A DNA stretch of 64,000 nt, from contig JAITUA010000002.1 in the NCBI GenBank assembly GCA_031286615.1, positions 248,001-312,000 on the forward strand. The letters are read 5' to 3'. The stretch's first letter is position 1, and each line of letters opens with the position of its first letter. The position numbers and the translations under genes were made by a program. Source of the DNA: Chryseobacterium sp. Lineage in GTDB: Bacteria; Bacteroidota; Bacteroidia; Flavobacteriales; Weeksellaceae. Below the pieces are notes generated by a model. The model did no database searches and was not told the DNA's origin. It saw only the letters and a list, made by a program, of their open reading frames with translations. Below, piece after piece: positions 26,119-36,168 of the stretch.

Positions 26119-28518
26119 TTAAAACTCGAGAAACTTCAACTTAAATTGAATCGCAAAGTTTTCTTTGAAATGAGGAGTCGCATAATAACCCACTCTGTAG
26201 AATAAACCTAAGTTAAAATAACTGGAAAGAAAATTGTTCCATTCCAAACCTACTTCCTGGTACAGGTGATCCAGCTTTCTGAACTTAAACTGATGGTATT
26301 CCGGATGTTTCATATCTCCGATAGTTCCTCTCAGAACAAAATCAAAGCTGGAAACATTGTGCCCGAAACTTTTGAAATACCAAGGCAGCTTGTGAGTGAA
26401 GTAATACGCAATAAACCTATCATTATAATATTTTCCTCCCTCCAGTGTAGCAAATCCAAGATAAGAAGTAAGGTTAAAATTGAAATCTTTCCCCGGAGAA
26501 GCAAGCCCGTTCATCGTAAAGTTTTTCCAGATTGGCGCTTCACCCAAAACAGCACCTCCATACAGCCTGAAACCGGTAGTCCCGATCGGTGTCTTGAAAT
26601 TATGAACAAAAAGGGCGTCAAAACGGGAATAATTAAAGTTCCCCTGCAAAAGTTTGTAGCTCTGCTCATAATTAAAATACAACTCAGGATATTTCTGGTC
26701 AATCAGAGATTTTCCCTGAGGAGTCATAATATTGGTTGAATTCGGAGAATATTTTAAGGTAAAAAGTGTATTGAAATTTCTGTATGAAGTCCCTCTGTCT
26801 CTGAACTGATAATCAAATTCTGCTTCTTCCGTATTTCTTCTAACGGCAAGAGCAAGGGTAAGACCATTGGTCACATCATTCATATAAGACAAAGCGGCTC
26901 CTTTGAAGTGAAAATATTTATCATTATTCAGGTTATTCCCAAAATTCATCGTCCTCATTTTGAAGTTCCAGAGTTTTCTGTTGAACTCTCCTGATGCCGT
27001 AACATCATCATACACCTCAAATCTGAAAATTGAATTTTTTTCCAGCGAGGTTTTCATATCAAGCCCCATTCCGTATTTCCATCTTCTGTCTTTTACACCG
27101 TATGCAAAATAATAGTCCGGTGAAAAATAAGGGTTGAAATTTTCATTAAGTTTCGCCTTTAAACCTAATCTGAAGCCTTCATAAGAGTTATAATTGACAA
27201 TTTCATCCACCGCGAAATCTACAGAGCCTACTCTGATCTGTCCGTTCAGTAATCCGGATAAGATCTGTGCTTTGCTGTCTATTTTATATTTTTTACCTAA
27301 ACTATCGATGGTTTTATAGGTATTTTGTTCTCTTTCCGTCAGAGGTTCTGTTCTGTAACGGTCCAGAGAATGGCCGTCAATATTTTTTACGGAAAAAGTA
27401 TAGCCTTTGAAATCTTTGGGATTCTCTTCGATAGGAGCTTCAAAATCAAAATATTTTGAGGTGAGGAAAGCATAGGTGCCAAAGCTTTTTTTAGCTTTTT
27501 TGTCGTCGGCATGCTCCTTGTCATCCATCGCCATTTTACCCATTTTAAGCTTGGTTTTTTCATGGGCAAGAAACCATTTGTTATTATAGAATACCCATGT
27601 GCTGGTGATGATCCCGTCGTTTTTATTTTTACTGAAATTTTCAATCTTTTTGATTCCGTAGGTTTCCGTATCTATATAAATGGCGCCGTTATACTTTCGT
27701 TTTCTGTCCGGTTTTTTGTAATTGACTTCACGGAAACGGATCACAAAGTTTTTTCTCCCGTCAAGAGTAACGGTATCCGAAAGAAAGAACCTGTAAAGTC
27801 CTCTGTTTTCAGGCTTCACCTGCTCAGGAACAATGTCCCTGTTACTTTGCTGGAGCGCGATCATTTCATAGATAGGCTGCTTCAGACCAGAAATTCTGTT
27901 GTCCAGAATATTGATCTTTTCACCATATTTTTTGGAGTATAAAAACTCCTGTGCCCTTTCCCAGAGAAAGAGTTTACTTTTTGAAAATACTTTTCTGGCA
28001 GAAATATTATTCAACGAGTCTTTTTCCCTTTTTTTCTTGAAAATGCTTAAATCATTGAAATATTGATTAAACTGTGTAAGACTGTCCTCATCAATATCCA
28101 GAGATATTTTTTCGTAGGATTTATAGGAGTAGGATCCTAAGCTTTTTGGAGAGTTTTCGTTAAAAAGTTTGTTTACTTTTTTCAGAATTTCCAAAGCCCG
28201 GGGATCACTTTTATCTTCAATAACTACAGCTTCAATACTGGTGGTTTTTAAAGACTTTTTGAGCAGGTAAATTTCCATGCTGCTCTCTACTGATATCGTT
28301 TCTTTCTGGTAAGAATCGGCGTCAATATCAATGTTTTTACATCCTGTTTTAAATTCCAGAACGCCCTGTTCATTAGTATATCCAATGACTGTGTTGTCAC
28401 AGGATACTTTTGCATTAAAAACAGGCTTTTGACTGGCGTCATCCACAATCTTAATTTTTGATTGCGAATACCCCAAAAAGCAGATCAGAAAAAATAATAA
28501 CAGTAAACCCCTTTTCAT
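26119..28518 (-). CDS. DUF5686 outer-membrane protein with carboxypeptidase-like N-terminal domain
   Basis: 799 residues. Signal peptide 1-18 (FFLICFLGYSQS). Residues about 20-90 form a carboxypeptidase-D regulatory-like beta domain (KPVFNAKVSCDNTVIGYTN). The long remainder matches DUF5686: a periplasmic region with FFLSDTVTLDGRKNFVIRFRE and IYIDTETYGIKKIE, then a beta-barrel ending in FAIQFKLKFLEF with a terminal Phe, typical of outer-membrane insertion. The family is confined to Bacteroidota; its job (transport or surface assembly) is not established. Two promoter matches lie close to the ATG, the better placed at 28534-28541. Confidence 0.88.
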   Translation of the reverse strand: MKRGLLLLFFLICFLGYSQSKIKIVDDASQKPVFNAKVSCDNTVIGYTNEQGVLEFKTGCKNIDIDADSYQKETISVESSMEIYLLKKSLKTTSIEAVVIEDKSDPRALEILKKVNKLFNENSPKSLGSYSYKSYEKISLDIDEDSLTQFNQYFNDLSIFKKKREKDSLNNISARKVFSKSKLFLWERAQEFLYSKKYGEKINILDNRISGLKQPIYEMIALQQSNRDIVPEQVKPENRGLYRFFLSDTVTLDGRKNFVIRFREVNYKKPDRKRKYNGAIYIDTETYGIKKIENFSKNKNDGIITSTWVFYNNKWFLAHEKTKLKMGKMAMDDKEHADDKKAKKSFGTYAFLTSKYFDFEAPIEENPKDFKGYTFSVKNIDGHSLDRYRTEPLTEREQNTYKTIDSLGKKYKIDSKAQILSGLLNGQIRVGSVDFAVDEIVNYNSYEGFRLGLKAKLNENFNPYFSPDYYFAYGVKDRRWKYGMGLDMKTSLEKNSIFRFEVYDDVTASGEFNRKLWNFKMRTMNFGNNLNNDKYFHFKGAALSYMNDVTNGLTLALAVRRNTEEAEFDYQFRDRGTSYRNFNTLFTLKYSPNSTNIMTPQGKSLIDQKYPELYFNYEQSYKLLQGNFNYSRFDALFVHNFKTPIGTTGFRLYGGAVLGEAPIWKNFTMNGLASPGKDFNFNLTSYLGFATLEGGKYYNDRFIAYYFTHKLPWYFKSFGHNVSSFDFVLRGTIGDMKHPEYHQFKFRKLDHLYQEVGLEWNNFLSSYFNLGLFYRVGYYATPHFKENFAIQFKLKFLEF

Positions 28519-28533
28519 GCAAAATTACTAGGT

Positions 28534-28541
28534 CAAAATTA
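28534..28541 (-). promoter_or_regulatory. TAnnTTTG promoter element for the DUF5686 gene
   Basis: Reads TAATTTTG on the minus strand, 15 bases before the ATG. A second TAATTTTG (28520-28527) touches the start codon and is too close to act. Confidence 0.4.
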
Positions 28542-28688
28542 ATGATATTTATTGTTCTGGAAAAGTTTTTAACATAGTATAACATTGATTTAATCTAATG
28601 TTTTTATGGACTTTGTACCTTATAAAATTGAATGATGAGAACACTTAGATAGTCTTTCTGGATTTCATGAAAATTTCCAATAAAAAAA

Positions 28689-28713
28689 CTCCTGAACCTT
28701 ATTTGTTCAAGAG
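28689..28713 (-). terminator. Terminator following the cytochrome c peroxidase remnant
   Basis: On the minus strand CTCTTGAAC ... GTTCAGGAG with one mismatch is followed by a T run (plus strand A at 28682-28688). It appears to be the original terminator of the broken gene. Confidence 0.7.
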
Positions 28714-28748
28714 CTTTGATCATTTGTTATTTTGTTTTCGATGGTTTA

Positions 28749-28976
28749 TTAATCATCCAAAGCTTTCATAAATTCAATAATATTATCTATTTCTTTATCT
28801 GTAAGCTGTAACGGAGCGTCAGATAGTGTTTGATTGCCAACTTTAAATCCGAAAGCTTTTCCACTGCCTTTGTTGTAAAAATTCATTACTTCTTTCAATG
28901 TTTTGTATCCTCTGTTGTGCATGTAAGGAGCTGTTTTATTGATGTTTCTAGGGATAGGTGTTTTGAATAAGGAATG
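28749..28976 (-). pseudogene. C-terminal remnant of a cytochrome c peroxidase-type gene
   Basis: About 75 codons without a plausible start: FKTPIPRNINKTAPYMHNRG, then YKTLKEVMNFYNKGSGKAF and LTDKEIDNIIEFMKALDD before a TAA at 28749. FKTP-x-x-RNI-x-KTAPYMHNG, the YNKGGG-like stretch and the IxxFLKAL tail are characteristic of the C-terminal haem domain of di-haem cytochrome c peroxidases (MauG family). The haem-binding CxxCH motifs are upstream in a full gene and are missing here; a stop codon in frame (28977-28979) and a palindromic repeat lie where they should be. I read it as a deletion remnant. Confidence 0.85.
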
Positions 28977-28981
28977 CTATA

Positions 28982-29142
28982 TTATAACGCAGAGACGCAA
29001 AGGCTTTTCGATATCTGCTTTTTTCGTTCGCAAAGGCATTCTATTTAGCAAAAAACACTATCATTTCATTAGCTGAGTGTAACGCCTTTGCGAACGGAAA
29101 TATATAATAGCATGAGAATTTCTTGCGATCTTAGCGTTAAAT
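28982..29142. repeat. Nested palindromic repeat at the truncation point
   Basis: Inner arms CGTTCGCAAAGGC (29025-29037) and GCCTTTGCGAACG (29084-29096) are perfect complements. The outer ends TAACGCAGAGACGCAA and TTGCGATCTTAGCGTTA are also near-complementary. The element begins only 5 bases beyond the end of the peroxidase remnant. A diverged relative is at 42395-42590. Confidence 0.8.
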
Positions 29143-29164
29143 AAAAGATAATAGTTAAAACGAA

Positions 29165-29195
29165 AACAGGCTGTCTCAAAATGAAACAGCCTGTT
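29165..29195 (-). terminator. Terminator of alaS
   Basis: AACAGGCTGT / ACAGCCTGTT, perfect 10-pair stem, followed on the minus strand by TTTCGTTTT. About 25 bases after the alaS stop. Confidence 0.9.
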
Positions 29196-29221
29196 CTAAA
29201 ATTTATAATAGGTATTCTATT

Positions 29222-31825
29222 TTAGATATTCAACGCTTTTTGGTAAGCATTTTCTAACCCTTCAAGGTTTTTACCACCTGCTGTTGCAAAACCAGGGTTT
29301 CCACCACCACCGCCTTGGATTTCTTTTGCAAGATCCTTTACGATAGCGCCAGCCTGATAATCGGCAGCCAGATCATCAGAAACACCAACAGTAATCATTG
29401 GTTTTCCGTCTGCATCAGAAAGAATGATCGTTACAGAAGAAGGAATTTCTCTCTTCAGCTGGAACACGATGTCTTTTACAGAACCTGCATCCAGAGACGT
29501 TTTCTTCACAAGAAGCTGCTTGTTGCCTTTCTGCTCATAAGCATTCTTCCATTCTCCGATTTCTCCTTTTGCTTTTTCCTTTTTAAGAGCATCTACTTCA
29601 GCCTTTAATGAAGTATTTTCTTCGATCAGTTTTTCAATAGATCTTACTACATCTTTAGACTTTAATAATTGAGAAAGCTCAATGATCTGTTTTTCAAGAT
29701 TGTTGAAATACTCTTCAGACTTATCACCTGAGATCGCTTCAATTCTTCTGATTCCTGCAGCAGCAGAACCTTCAGAAGTGATCTTGAAATGACCTATTTC
29801 GCTGGTGTTTTTTACGTGAGTTCCTCCGCAAAGTTCTTTTGAACTTCCAAACTGGATCATTCTCACACTGTCACCATATTTTTCACCAAATAAAGCCATT
29901 GCTCCTTTCTCCAGAGCTTCCTGGATCGGAATATTTCTGAATTCCTGTAAAGCAATACTTTCCTTGATCTTTTTATTTACTTTTTCTTCAATTAATGCCA
30001 GTTCTTCCTCTGTCATTTTGTTGAAATGAGAGAAGTCGAAACGTAGATAATCAGGACCTACATAAGAACCTTTCTGTTCTACGTGAGTACCTAAAACGTC
30101 TCTTAAAGCCTCGTGCAGAAGGTGAGTCACAGAGTGGTTTGCCTGAGAGTTTTTTCTTTCAGAAGCATTTACTTTAGCATAGAAAACAGCACCTGCATCT
30201 TTCGGAAGACCGCTGATCAATGAAATGATTAATCCGTTTTCTTTTTTCGTTTCCAGTACTTCAAAGCTTTCAACAGCATTCTCAAGAACACCTTTGTCTC
30301 CAACCTGTCCACCCCCTTCAGGATAGAAAGGGGAGCTGCTTAATACTACCTGATAAAATTCTCCGTCTTTATTTTCTACTTTTCTGTATCTTGTAATATA
30401 CGTTTCAGATTCAGTCTGGTCGTATCCTACAAAGGTTTCAGGCTTTGATTCAAGATTTACCCAGTCATATACTTTCTGAGCAGAATCAGCTTTGGAACGA
30501 AGTTTCTGTTTCTCCATTTCAGCTTTGAAACCTTCTTCATCAATAGTCAAACCTTTTTCTTCAGCAATGATTCTTGTTAAATCATCTGGGAAACCGTAAG
30601 TATCATACAATTCAAAAACCTCTTCACTTGGTAATACTTTCAGATTATCTGCAATCGTCTGCTGGATCAGTTTTTCAACTCTTATCAAACCGTTTTCAAT
30701 TGTTTTTAAGAATGAATCTTCTTCACTTTTAATAACTTCGGCAACCAGTTTTCCTTGTTTTTCAAGCTCAGGGAAGAATGGTCCCATTTGCTCCTGAAGA
30801 ACAGCCACCAATTTGTAAAGGAAAGGCTCTTTCATCCCCAGGAATCGGTAAGAATAAGAAATTCCTCTTCTTAAAATTCTTCTGATCACATAACCTGCAC
30901 CTCCGTTTGAAGGTAACTGTCCGTCTGCAATAGCAAAAGAAACCGCTCTGATGTGGTCTACCACAACACGGATGGCAATATCTTTTTCGTCTTCTAAAAC
31001 TCCTGTGTATTTCTTGCCTGAAAGTTCTTCAACCTTAGCAATAAGCGGAGTGAAAACATCGGTATCATAGTTGGAAGACTTCCCTTGAAGCGCCATACAA
31101 AGACGTTCAAAGCCCATTCCCGTATCTACGTGCTGAGCAGGAAGTTTCTCTAATGATTTATCTGCTTTTCTGTTGAATTCCATGAAAACCAGGTTCCATA
31201 CTTCTACAACTTGAGGATGGTCGTTATTCACTAATTCAAGTCCTGAAACTTTAGCTTTTTCCTCTGGTGTTCTCAAGTCAACATGGATTTCTGAACACGG
31301 TCCGCATGGTCCGCTTTCACCCATTTCCCAGAAGTTATCTTTTTTATTTCCGTTGATAATTCTGTCTTCTGAAATGTGAGATTTCCAGAAATCATAAGCA
31401 TCCTGATCTCTGTCCAGATTTTCAGAAGCATCACCTTCAAAAATCGTTACATATAAATTTTCTTTTGGAATTCCGTATACTTCAGTCAGTAATTCCCAGG
31501 CAAAAGCAATAGCCTCTTTTTTGAAGTAATCCCCGAAAGACCAGTTTCCTAACATTTCAAACATGGTGTGGTGGTAAGTATCTCTACCTACATCATCCAG
31601 GTCATTGTGCTTCCCTGAAACTCTCAGACACTTTTGTGTATCGGCAATTCTAGGGGCGGTAGGTGTTTTGTAGCCAAGGAAGAAATCCTTGAACTGTGTC
31701 ATTCCTGAGTTGGAAAACATAAGGGTAGGGTCGTCTTTCAGCACAATAGGAGCTGAAGGAACGATAAGGTGCCCTTTACTTTTAAAATAATCTAAAAATT
31801 TTTGACGTATCTCTTGTGATGTCAT
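29222..31825 (-). CDS. alaS: Alanyl-tRNA synthetase
   Basis: 867 residues, full length. Class II aminoacylation core (residues 1-420, with [21 protein letters not shown]), a tRNA-recognition region, the editing domain with zinc ligands ([14 protein letters not shown] and [10 protein letters not shown]), and a C-terminal DHHA1-like domain ending in [18 protein letters not shown]. Attaches alanine to tRNA-Ala and clears misacylated serine or glycine. A TAnnTTTG match lies 43 bases upstream. Confidence 0.98.
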   Translation of the reverse strand: MTSQEIRQKFLDYFKSKGHLIVPSAPIVLKDDPTLMFSNSGMTQFKDFFLGYKTPTAPRIADTQKCLRVSGKHNDLDDVGRDTYHHTMFEMLGNWSFGDYFKKEAIAFAWELLTEVYGIPKENLYVTIFEGDASENLDRDQDAYDFWKSHISEDRIINGNKKDNFWEMGESGPCGPCSEIHVDLRTPEEKAKVSGLELVNNDHPQVVEVWNLVFMEFNRKADKSLEKLPAQHVDTGMGFERLCMALQGKSSNYDTDVFTPLIAKVEELSGKKYTGVLEDEKDIAIRVVVDHIRAVSFAIADGQLPSNGGAGYVIRRILRRGISYSYRFLGMKEPFLYKLVAVLQEQMGPFFPELEKQGKLVAEVIKSEEDSFLKTIENGLIRVEKLIQQTIADNLKVLPSEEVFELYDTYGFPDDLTRIIAEEKGLTIDEEGFKAEMEKQKLRSKADSAQKVYDWVNLESKPETFVGYDQTESETYITRYRKVENKDGEFYQVVLSSSPFYPEGGGQVGDKGVLENAVESFEVLETKKENGLIISLISGLPKDAGAVFYAKVNASERKNSQANHSVTHLLHEALRDVLGTHVEQKGSYVGPDYLRFDFSHFNKMTEEELALIEEKVNKKIKESIALQEFRNIPIQEALEKGAMALFGEKYGDSVRMIQFGSSKELCGGTHVKNTSEIGHFKITSEGSAAAGIRRIEAISGDKSEEYFNNLEKQIIELSQLLKSKDVVRSIEKLIEENTSLKAEVDALKKEKAKGEIGEWKNAYEQKGNKQLLVKKTSLDAGSVKDIVFQLKREIPSSVTIILSDADGKPMITVGVSDDLAADYQAGAIVKDLAKEIQGGGGGNPGFATAGGKNLEGLENAYQKALNI

Positions 31826-31868
31826 AGTATTGCTTTTGCTTTTTTTAATATCAAATTTTGATAAGATG

Positions 31869-31876
31869 CAAATTTA
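31869..31876 (-). promoter_or_regulatory. TAnnTTTG promoter element for alaS
   Basis: Reads TAAATTTG on the minus strand, 43 bases before the alaS ATG. Confidence 0.5.
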
Positions 31877-31988
31877 CTATTTTTAAGCGATTTGTAATAA
31901 TTTTATGCTATGTTTTGAATGGTGCCGGATTTTGATGATGGATGCTCCTGATTAAGGTTTATAGAGTCTAAAACCGATGATCGTTATT

Positions 31989-31996
31989 TAATTTTG
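31989..31996 (+). promoter_or_regulatory. TAnnTTTG promoter element for the sigma factor gene
   Basis: Reads TAATTTTG, 61 bases before the ATG at 32058. A second, sigma-specific promoter further down cannot be excluded. Confidence 0.35.
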
Positions 31997-32057
31997 CAAC
32001 TTCCCACTTAACTTACTACCTTCGTGATAATCTGATTAAGATAAAATATCCTTTTCT

Positions 32058-32612
32058 ATGATGAAAAATGAAATTCTGAAAAGCTGGATAGAACAATATT
32101 CAGGGCCTCTCCTGAAAAAAGCACTCTATATGCTTTCGAATAAAGAAGACGCTCAGGATGTAGTTCAGGAGGTTTTTCTCGCTGCCTACTCAGGATATGA
32201 TTCTTTTGAAGCGAAAAGTCAGCCTCTCACCTGGCTGATGGCTATTCTGAATAGAAAAATTGCAGATTTTTATAGAAAAAAATATAAATCAGAACCTAAT
32301 ATCAGACTGGATCATTTTTTTGATGAAACAGGATCATGGAAAAATAATGATGTTTTGAATGACTGGAATGTATCAGGTGAAGGTGATGAACTTTTAGACA
32401 ATCAGGACTTTAATAAAACATTAGAGGAGTGTATTGAGGAATTGCCCTCCAGATGGAAGATCCTGCTTAAAATGTATTATATCGAAGAAAAAAAAGCACC
32501 GGAAGTAAGTCAGGAATTGAATGTTTCTGCGACTAACCTTTGGAAGATCCTTCAAAGAAGCCGGGTACAGCTCAGAGAATGTCTGGAGTCTAACTGGTTT
32601 TCAAGATCGTAA
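32058..32612 (+). CDS. ECF-type RNA polymerase sigma factor
   Basis: 184 residues. Region 2 has DAQDVVQEVFLAAYSGYDSF, followed by PLTWLMAILNRKIADFYRKK; region 4 has LPSRWKILLKMYYIEEKKAPEVSQELNVSATNLWKILQRSRVQL, the usual helix-turn-helix. The product directs RNA polymerase to a dedicated set of promoters. A zinc anti-sigma gene starts 5 bases after its stop, followed by a DUF417 gene and a methionine sulfoxide reductase gene, so an oxidative-stress regulon is the likely target. A second ATG follows immediately at 32061. Confidence 0.94.
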   Translation: MMKNEILKSWIEQYSGPLLKKALYMLSNKEDAQDVVQEVFLAAYSGYDSFEAKSQPLTWLMAILNRKIADFYRKKYKSEPNIRLDHFFDETGSWKNNDVLNDWNVSGEGDELLDNQDFNKTLEECIEELPSRWKILLKMYYIEEKKAPEVSQELNVSATNLWKILQRSRVQLRECLESNWFSRS

Positions 32613-32617
32613 ATGAA

Positions 32618-32887
32618 ATGATTAGAAAAATACTACATATCCTTTTTTTACCATGCAGTGAAGCTACGCTGCTCATGGAAAAACGTAATGCAGATACTAT
32701 TTCTGCCAAAGAGAAAAGAAAACTTAACATCCATCTGATGATCTGCAAATGGTGCAGGATGTACAAACAAAAACTGGAAATTCTGGATAAAGTTCTCGCC
32801 AAGACATTTTCTGAACAGAAAACCGAAATTAATGAATCTGAAATTCAGGACTTTAAAAATAAAATGATCGATAAATTGAATTTCTAA
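32618..32887 (+). CDS. Zinc-binding anti-sigma factor (ZAS-type), soluble
   Basis: 89 residues, without membrane segments. It has the ZAS signature H39-x3-C43-x2-C46 (IHLMICKWCRMYKQ) and an additional C13 (FLPCSEATLL) that could be the fourth zinc ligand. In the family, oxidation or loss of zinc releases the sigma factor (as in RsrA). Its gene follows the sigma gene by 5 bases. Redox sensing is inferred, not shown. Confidence 0.85.
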   Translation: MIRKILHILFLPCSEATLLMEKRNADTISAKEKRKLNIHLMICKWCRMYKQKLEILDKVLAKTFSEQKTEINESEIQDFKNKMIDKLNF

Positions 32888-32966
32888 GAAAAATTCTGTC
32901 AGGATTGTAAAAAGGCTCCGACTATACTATTGAAAACAATAAAGTATTCAATTAAAATCTTAAAAC

Positions 32967-33410
32967 ATGGTTGGAACAGTACAGGAATCTAAAAATCAAT
33001 TCACCCGGACCGGGTATTATGTCTCGCTTTTCGGAGCAGCTCTTATTTTGCTGTGGATCGGTATCTTCAAATTTACCCCTACAGAAGCAGCCGCAATAAA
33101 ACCTTTGGTGGAAAACCATTTCTTAACTTTTTTCGTATATAAGTTTATAAGCACTCAGGCAGTGTCAAATCTTATCGGAGTGATAGAAATTATCATTGCA
33201 TTATTCCTGATATTTAGTGCGAAATTTGCTGTACTGAAGAAGTATGCAGGAATAGGAATGATTGTCACTTTTCTGGTAACATTAAGCTATTTGTTTACAA
33301 CGCCGGGAATGTGGAAAGTGGTGGATGGAGTTCCTGTGACAGATTTCTTTATTGTAAAAGACCTGATGCTTTTAGGATTTGGATTAATGATCGTTCAAAA
33401 TAATAAGTAA
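32967..33410 (+). CDS. DUF417 (YkgB/RclC-like) inner-membrane protein
   Basis: 147 residues with four hydrophobic segments (about 18-36, 53-70, 72-92, 98-110 and a last at 125-140). The pattern [24 protein letters not shown] is diagnostic of the DUF417 family, which includes E. coli RclC, part of the reactive chlorine response. The stop overlaps the next gene's ATG (TAATG), which couples it to MsrAB. The molecular function is not established. Confidence 0.9.
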   Translation: MVGTVQESKNQFTRTGYYVSLFGAALILLWIGIFKFTPTEAAAIKPLVENHFLTFFVYKFISTQAVSNLIGVIEIIIALFLIFSAKFAVLKKYAGIGMIVTFLVTLSYLFTTPGMWKVVDGVPVTDFFIVKDLMLLGFGLMIVQNNK

Positions 33411-34525
33411 TGAATAAAAAGGTAAATATGAAAAATATACTAATTGTACTCGGAATTGTTCTGGGTATAGCAGTCTTTGCTGCAGGATCCGGGCTTTTTA
33501 AAAAAACAAAGCCCAATGAAGTGGAAGTAAAAAAAGAAAATGAGAAAATTATGGATAATAAAAACGTTAAAGAGATTTATTTTGCAGGGGGATGTTTTTG
33601 GGGAACAGAGCATTTTTTTCAACAGATTCGTGGAGTTGTAGGAACAGATGTAGGCTATGCCAACGGAAATACTCAAAATCCTACCTATGAAGAAGTAGTA
33701 AGCCATACAACAGGTTTTGCTGAAACAGTGAAAGTGAAGTATGACCCCGAGCAGGTAGATCTGAAACTGTTAATTGACCTTTATTTTAAAACCATTGACC
33801 CTACCAGTAAAGATCAGCAGGGAAATGACAGAGGAAACCAGTACAGAACAGGAATCTATTTCACCAACAAAACAGATGAAGCTATTGTAAAAGATGAAGT
33901 TCAGAAACTGGCAAAAAATTATAATAAACCTTTATTGGTGGAAACTATTCCATTGAAAAACTTCTACAGAGCAGAAGATTATCATCAGGATTATCTGGAT
34001 AAAAACCCGGGAGGATATTGCCACATTGAGCCGGGACTTTTTGAAATGGCAAAAAAAGCGAATCCGCTTCCAAAGCCAGCCTACCAAAAACAGGATAAAA
34101 AAGTTTTAAAAGAAAAACTGACTGCAGAACAATATAATGTTACTCAGGAAAACGGTACAGAAAGACCTTTTCAAAATGAATACTGGAATGAAACCCGCGA
34201 AGGAATTTATGTAGATATTACCACAGGAGAACCTTTGTTTATCTCTACAGATAAATTTGAATCCGGCTGTGGATGGCCAAGTTTCTCAAAACCTATTACA
34301 AAGGCTTTGATCGATGAAAAACTGGATCGTACCCACGGAATGGACAGAGTAGAAGTAAGAAGTAAAACCGGTGATGCCCACTTGGGGCACGTTTTCACAG
34401 ACGGCCCTGCAGACAAAGGCGGACTTCGTTACTGTATCAACAGTGCTTCGCTGAAATTTATTCCAAAAGCTGAAATGGAAACAAAAGGATACGGAAAATA
34501 TCTTCCGTTGTTAGATAAAAAGTAA
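33410..34525 (+). CDS. msrAB: Membrane-anchored methionine sulfoxide reductase MsrA-MsrB fusion
   Basis: 371 residues. An N-terminal anchor (about 9-26) with positive charges before it places the enzyme in the periplasm. The MsrA domain has its catalytic cysteine at C62 in GGCFWGTE and later [11 protein letters not shown]. The MsrB domain (about 220-365) has [21 protein letters not shown] and the catalytic cysteine near 342 in RYCINSASL. The zinc CxxC pairs of E. coli MsrB are absent ([20 protein letters not shown]). It repairs both stereoisomers of oxidised methionine and fits the neighbouring stress genes. No thioredoxin-like domain is fused, so the electron donor is unknown. Confidence 0.95.
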   Translation: MNKKVNMKNILIVLGIVLGIAVFAAGSGLFKKTKPNEVEVKKENEKIMDNKNVKEIYFAGGCFWGTEHFFQQIRGVVGTDVGYANGNTQNPTYEEVVSHTTGFAETVKVKYDPEQVDLKLLIDLYFKTIDPTSKDQQGNDRGNQYRTGIYFTNKTDEAIVKDEVQKLAKNYNKPLLVETIPLKNFYRAEDYHQDYLDKNPGGYCHIEPGLFEMAKKANPLPKPAYQKQDKKVLKEKLTAEQYNVTQENGTERPFQNEYWNETREGIYVDITTGEPLFISTDKFESGCGWPSFSKPITKALIDEKLDRTHGMDRVEVRSKTGDAHLGHVFTDGPADKGGLRYCINSASLKFIPKAEMETKGYGKYLPLLDKK

Positions 34526-34534
34526 TGTGAAAGG

Positions 34535-34559
34535 AAGGCTGCCATCTGGCAGCCTTTTT
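34535..34559 (+). terminator. Terminator of the sigma-msrAB operon
   Basis: AAGGCTGCC / GGCAGCCTT, perfect 9-pair stem with ATCT loop and T run. Confidence 0.95.
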
Positions 34560-34567
34560 ATTTTGAA

Positions 34568-35197
34568 TTAATGATATAGTTGAAATCTTTCTTTGATGCT
34601 GAGCATGGAAATATTCAGGAATATGAGAAAACCGAATATAAAGAAATAGATATTTTTTGGAAGTTCTGTGAGAAGCAATTGTATTTTTTCAAAAAAATCA
34701 GGTTTATATTCTGGTCTGATAACATCATTACATAATAAACATTCATATTCAGGATATTGAACCTTAGGATTGACATAGCTGTAAACAGCAAAAATATGTC
34801 CTGTTTTCTCCAGATCAACGGCATATTGATCCTGTTTGGCTATTGCTAAATCATTCAAAACAGAGACAAAATCACCATAGGTATTATTTTGATCCAAAAT
34901 AAACTCAATACCAGATTCTTTCTCATTTCTTTTCTGGAGATTTCTTAGTTCAGAAACAAATAAATCTGAATTTTGCTCAGCTGTTCCGGGAACAACGTTT
35001 ATTTTCCTGTAATCCCAGTTTCTGTAAGGCTCAAAACTTGTAAACGTATTTTTATCACCCTCTCTTTCTTTCGCAGGAAGCCCAATGTCAATAACAGAAA
35101 CGTTAATGTCTTTAAACTTCTGATTTCCATAATACCAGAACAGAATAGGAATCAGTATGGCACTGATTAATCCGGGTACGTAAAATATTTTTTTCAT
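34568..35197 (-). CDS. Hypothetical membrane protein with a periplasmic domain
   Basis: 209 residues with one membrane helix at each end (about 5-21 and 185-203). The part between probably faces the periplasm and contains a CLLC pair in YECLLCNDVIR and a segment resembling small TPM-like or Phosphatase-like domains in outline (VISVIDIGLPAKER) that I cannot assign. Isolated gene with no obvious partner. Confidence 0.55.
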   Translation of the reverse strand: MKKIFYVPGLISAILIPILFWYYGNQKFKDINVSVIDIGLPAKEREGDKNTFTSFEPYRNWDYRKINVVPGTAEQNSDLFVSELRNLQKRNEKESGIEFILDQNNTYGDFVSVLNDLAIAKQDQYAVDLEKTGHIFAVYSYVNPKVQYPEYECLLCNDVIRPEYKPDFFEKIQLLLTELPKNIYFFIFGFLIFLNISMLSIKERFQLYH

Positions 35198-35234
35198 GGT
35201 TAGTTTTTAGCGAAACCTAATGAAAATTTTAAGC

Positions 35235-35264
35235 CAAAAAAAGTGATCCGAAAACGAACCACTT
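35235..35264 (-). terminator. Terminator of the ABC transporter operon
   Basis: AAGTGGTTCG and CGGATCACTT on the minus strand pair at 8 of 10 positions, followed by a T run; it lies about 57 bases after the permease stop. Confidence 0.6.
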
Positions 35265-35320
35265 AAAAATAATCTTTAAATATTTTAATGATTAAATCTT
35301 TAAATTCTAATCATTGAAAT

Positions 35321-36166
35321 CTACCAATCTCTTTTTCTCAGAATCCAGTATGATCCGAATATAAAAATAGCACACCACACAAGACAAGCGATAAGGCTTT
35401 CCGTAGGGTAGTGGAATTCATATTTTACTCCCATCATTTTGACCATATTTAATCTCATCATCGGATTAGGAATAAGGCTGGACATGCTTTCCAATGGTAA
35501 AAGATGTGTGATGAAAAAGTCATTCTGAAGAATATCATTTCTTTGCGGCCCCTGCATTCCTTTTACTTTTGAATATACTTCAAGAGCTGATAAAATTCCT
35601 TCCCCAATCCAGAAAACAAAAAGGGCAAGAAATACAAACACTGATTTTCTCAGTAAAACAGAAAGAAACATTAAGAAACAGAAGAAAGTAAACAGTTTTA
35701 CAAAGTAATTTCCAATGAAGAAAATCTCAGCAAAAACCTTTGCAGATTCTTTTGTATTTGAATATTGATAGCCCAGAAATATAGTAATACCAAATACAAT
35801 CAATGTAGAAACAATAGTGAAAATACTTATCGTAAGCAGTTTTGAAGTAATAAATTCTTTTCTGCTTAATCCATCAATCGTATTCTGTTTAAACATTCTG
35901 TTGCTGAATTCCTGCGAAATAGAAAAAACAATAATCAGTCCCAGGAAGATTTTCAATAGTGCAACAATCCATGTGGTGAAATTCCAGATTTCCGGAAAGT
36001 TATAAATTCCCTGTTCCTTTAAATTGATGGTTCCTCCAAAAATATCAAAATCAACTAATCCGACGAAAAGTAGCGCAATAAGAATGACGAAATAAAGTAT
36101 TGTAAAAACTTTGAACGGTTGGTAGTTCAGGTTTTTGTAGTATTCCAGTTTTAATAATTTTATCAT
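35321..36166 (-). CDS. ABC transporter permease (ABC-2 type)
   Basis: 281 residues with about six hydrophobic segments (near 20-38, 65-88, 115-135, 148-185, 250-268). The stretch ISQEFSNRMFKQNTIDGLSRKEFITSKLL is typical of ABC-2 permeases in this group (often annotated NatB- or bacitracin-export-like). It follows the ATPase gene by 2 bases and forms a transporter with it. The substrate is unknown. Confidence 0.85.
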   Translation of the reverse strand: MIKLLKLEYYKNLNYQPFKVFTILYFVILIALLFVGLVDFDIFGGTINLKEQGIYNFPEIWNFTTWIVALLKIFLGLIIVFSISQEFSNRMFKQNTIDGLSRKEFITSKLLTISIFTIVSTLIVFGITIFLGYQYSNTKESAKVFAEIFFIGNYFVKLFTFFCFLMFLSVLLRKSVFVFLALFVFWIGEGILSALEVYSKVKGMQGPQRNDILQNDFFITHLLPLESMSSLIPNPMMRLNMVKMMGVKYEFHYPTESLIACLVWCAIFIFGSYWILRKRDW

Positions 36167-36168
36167 GA

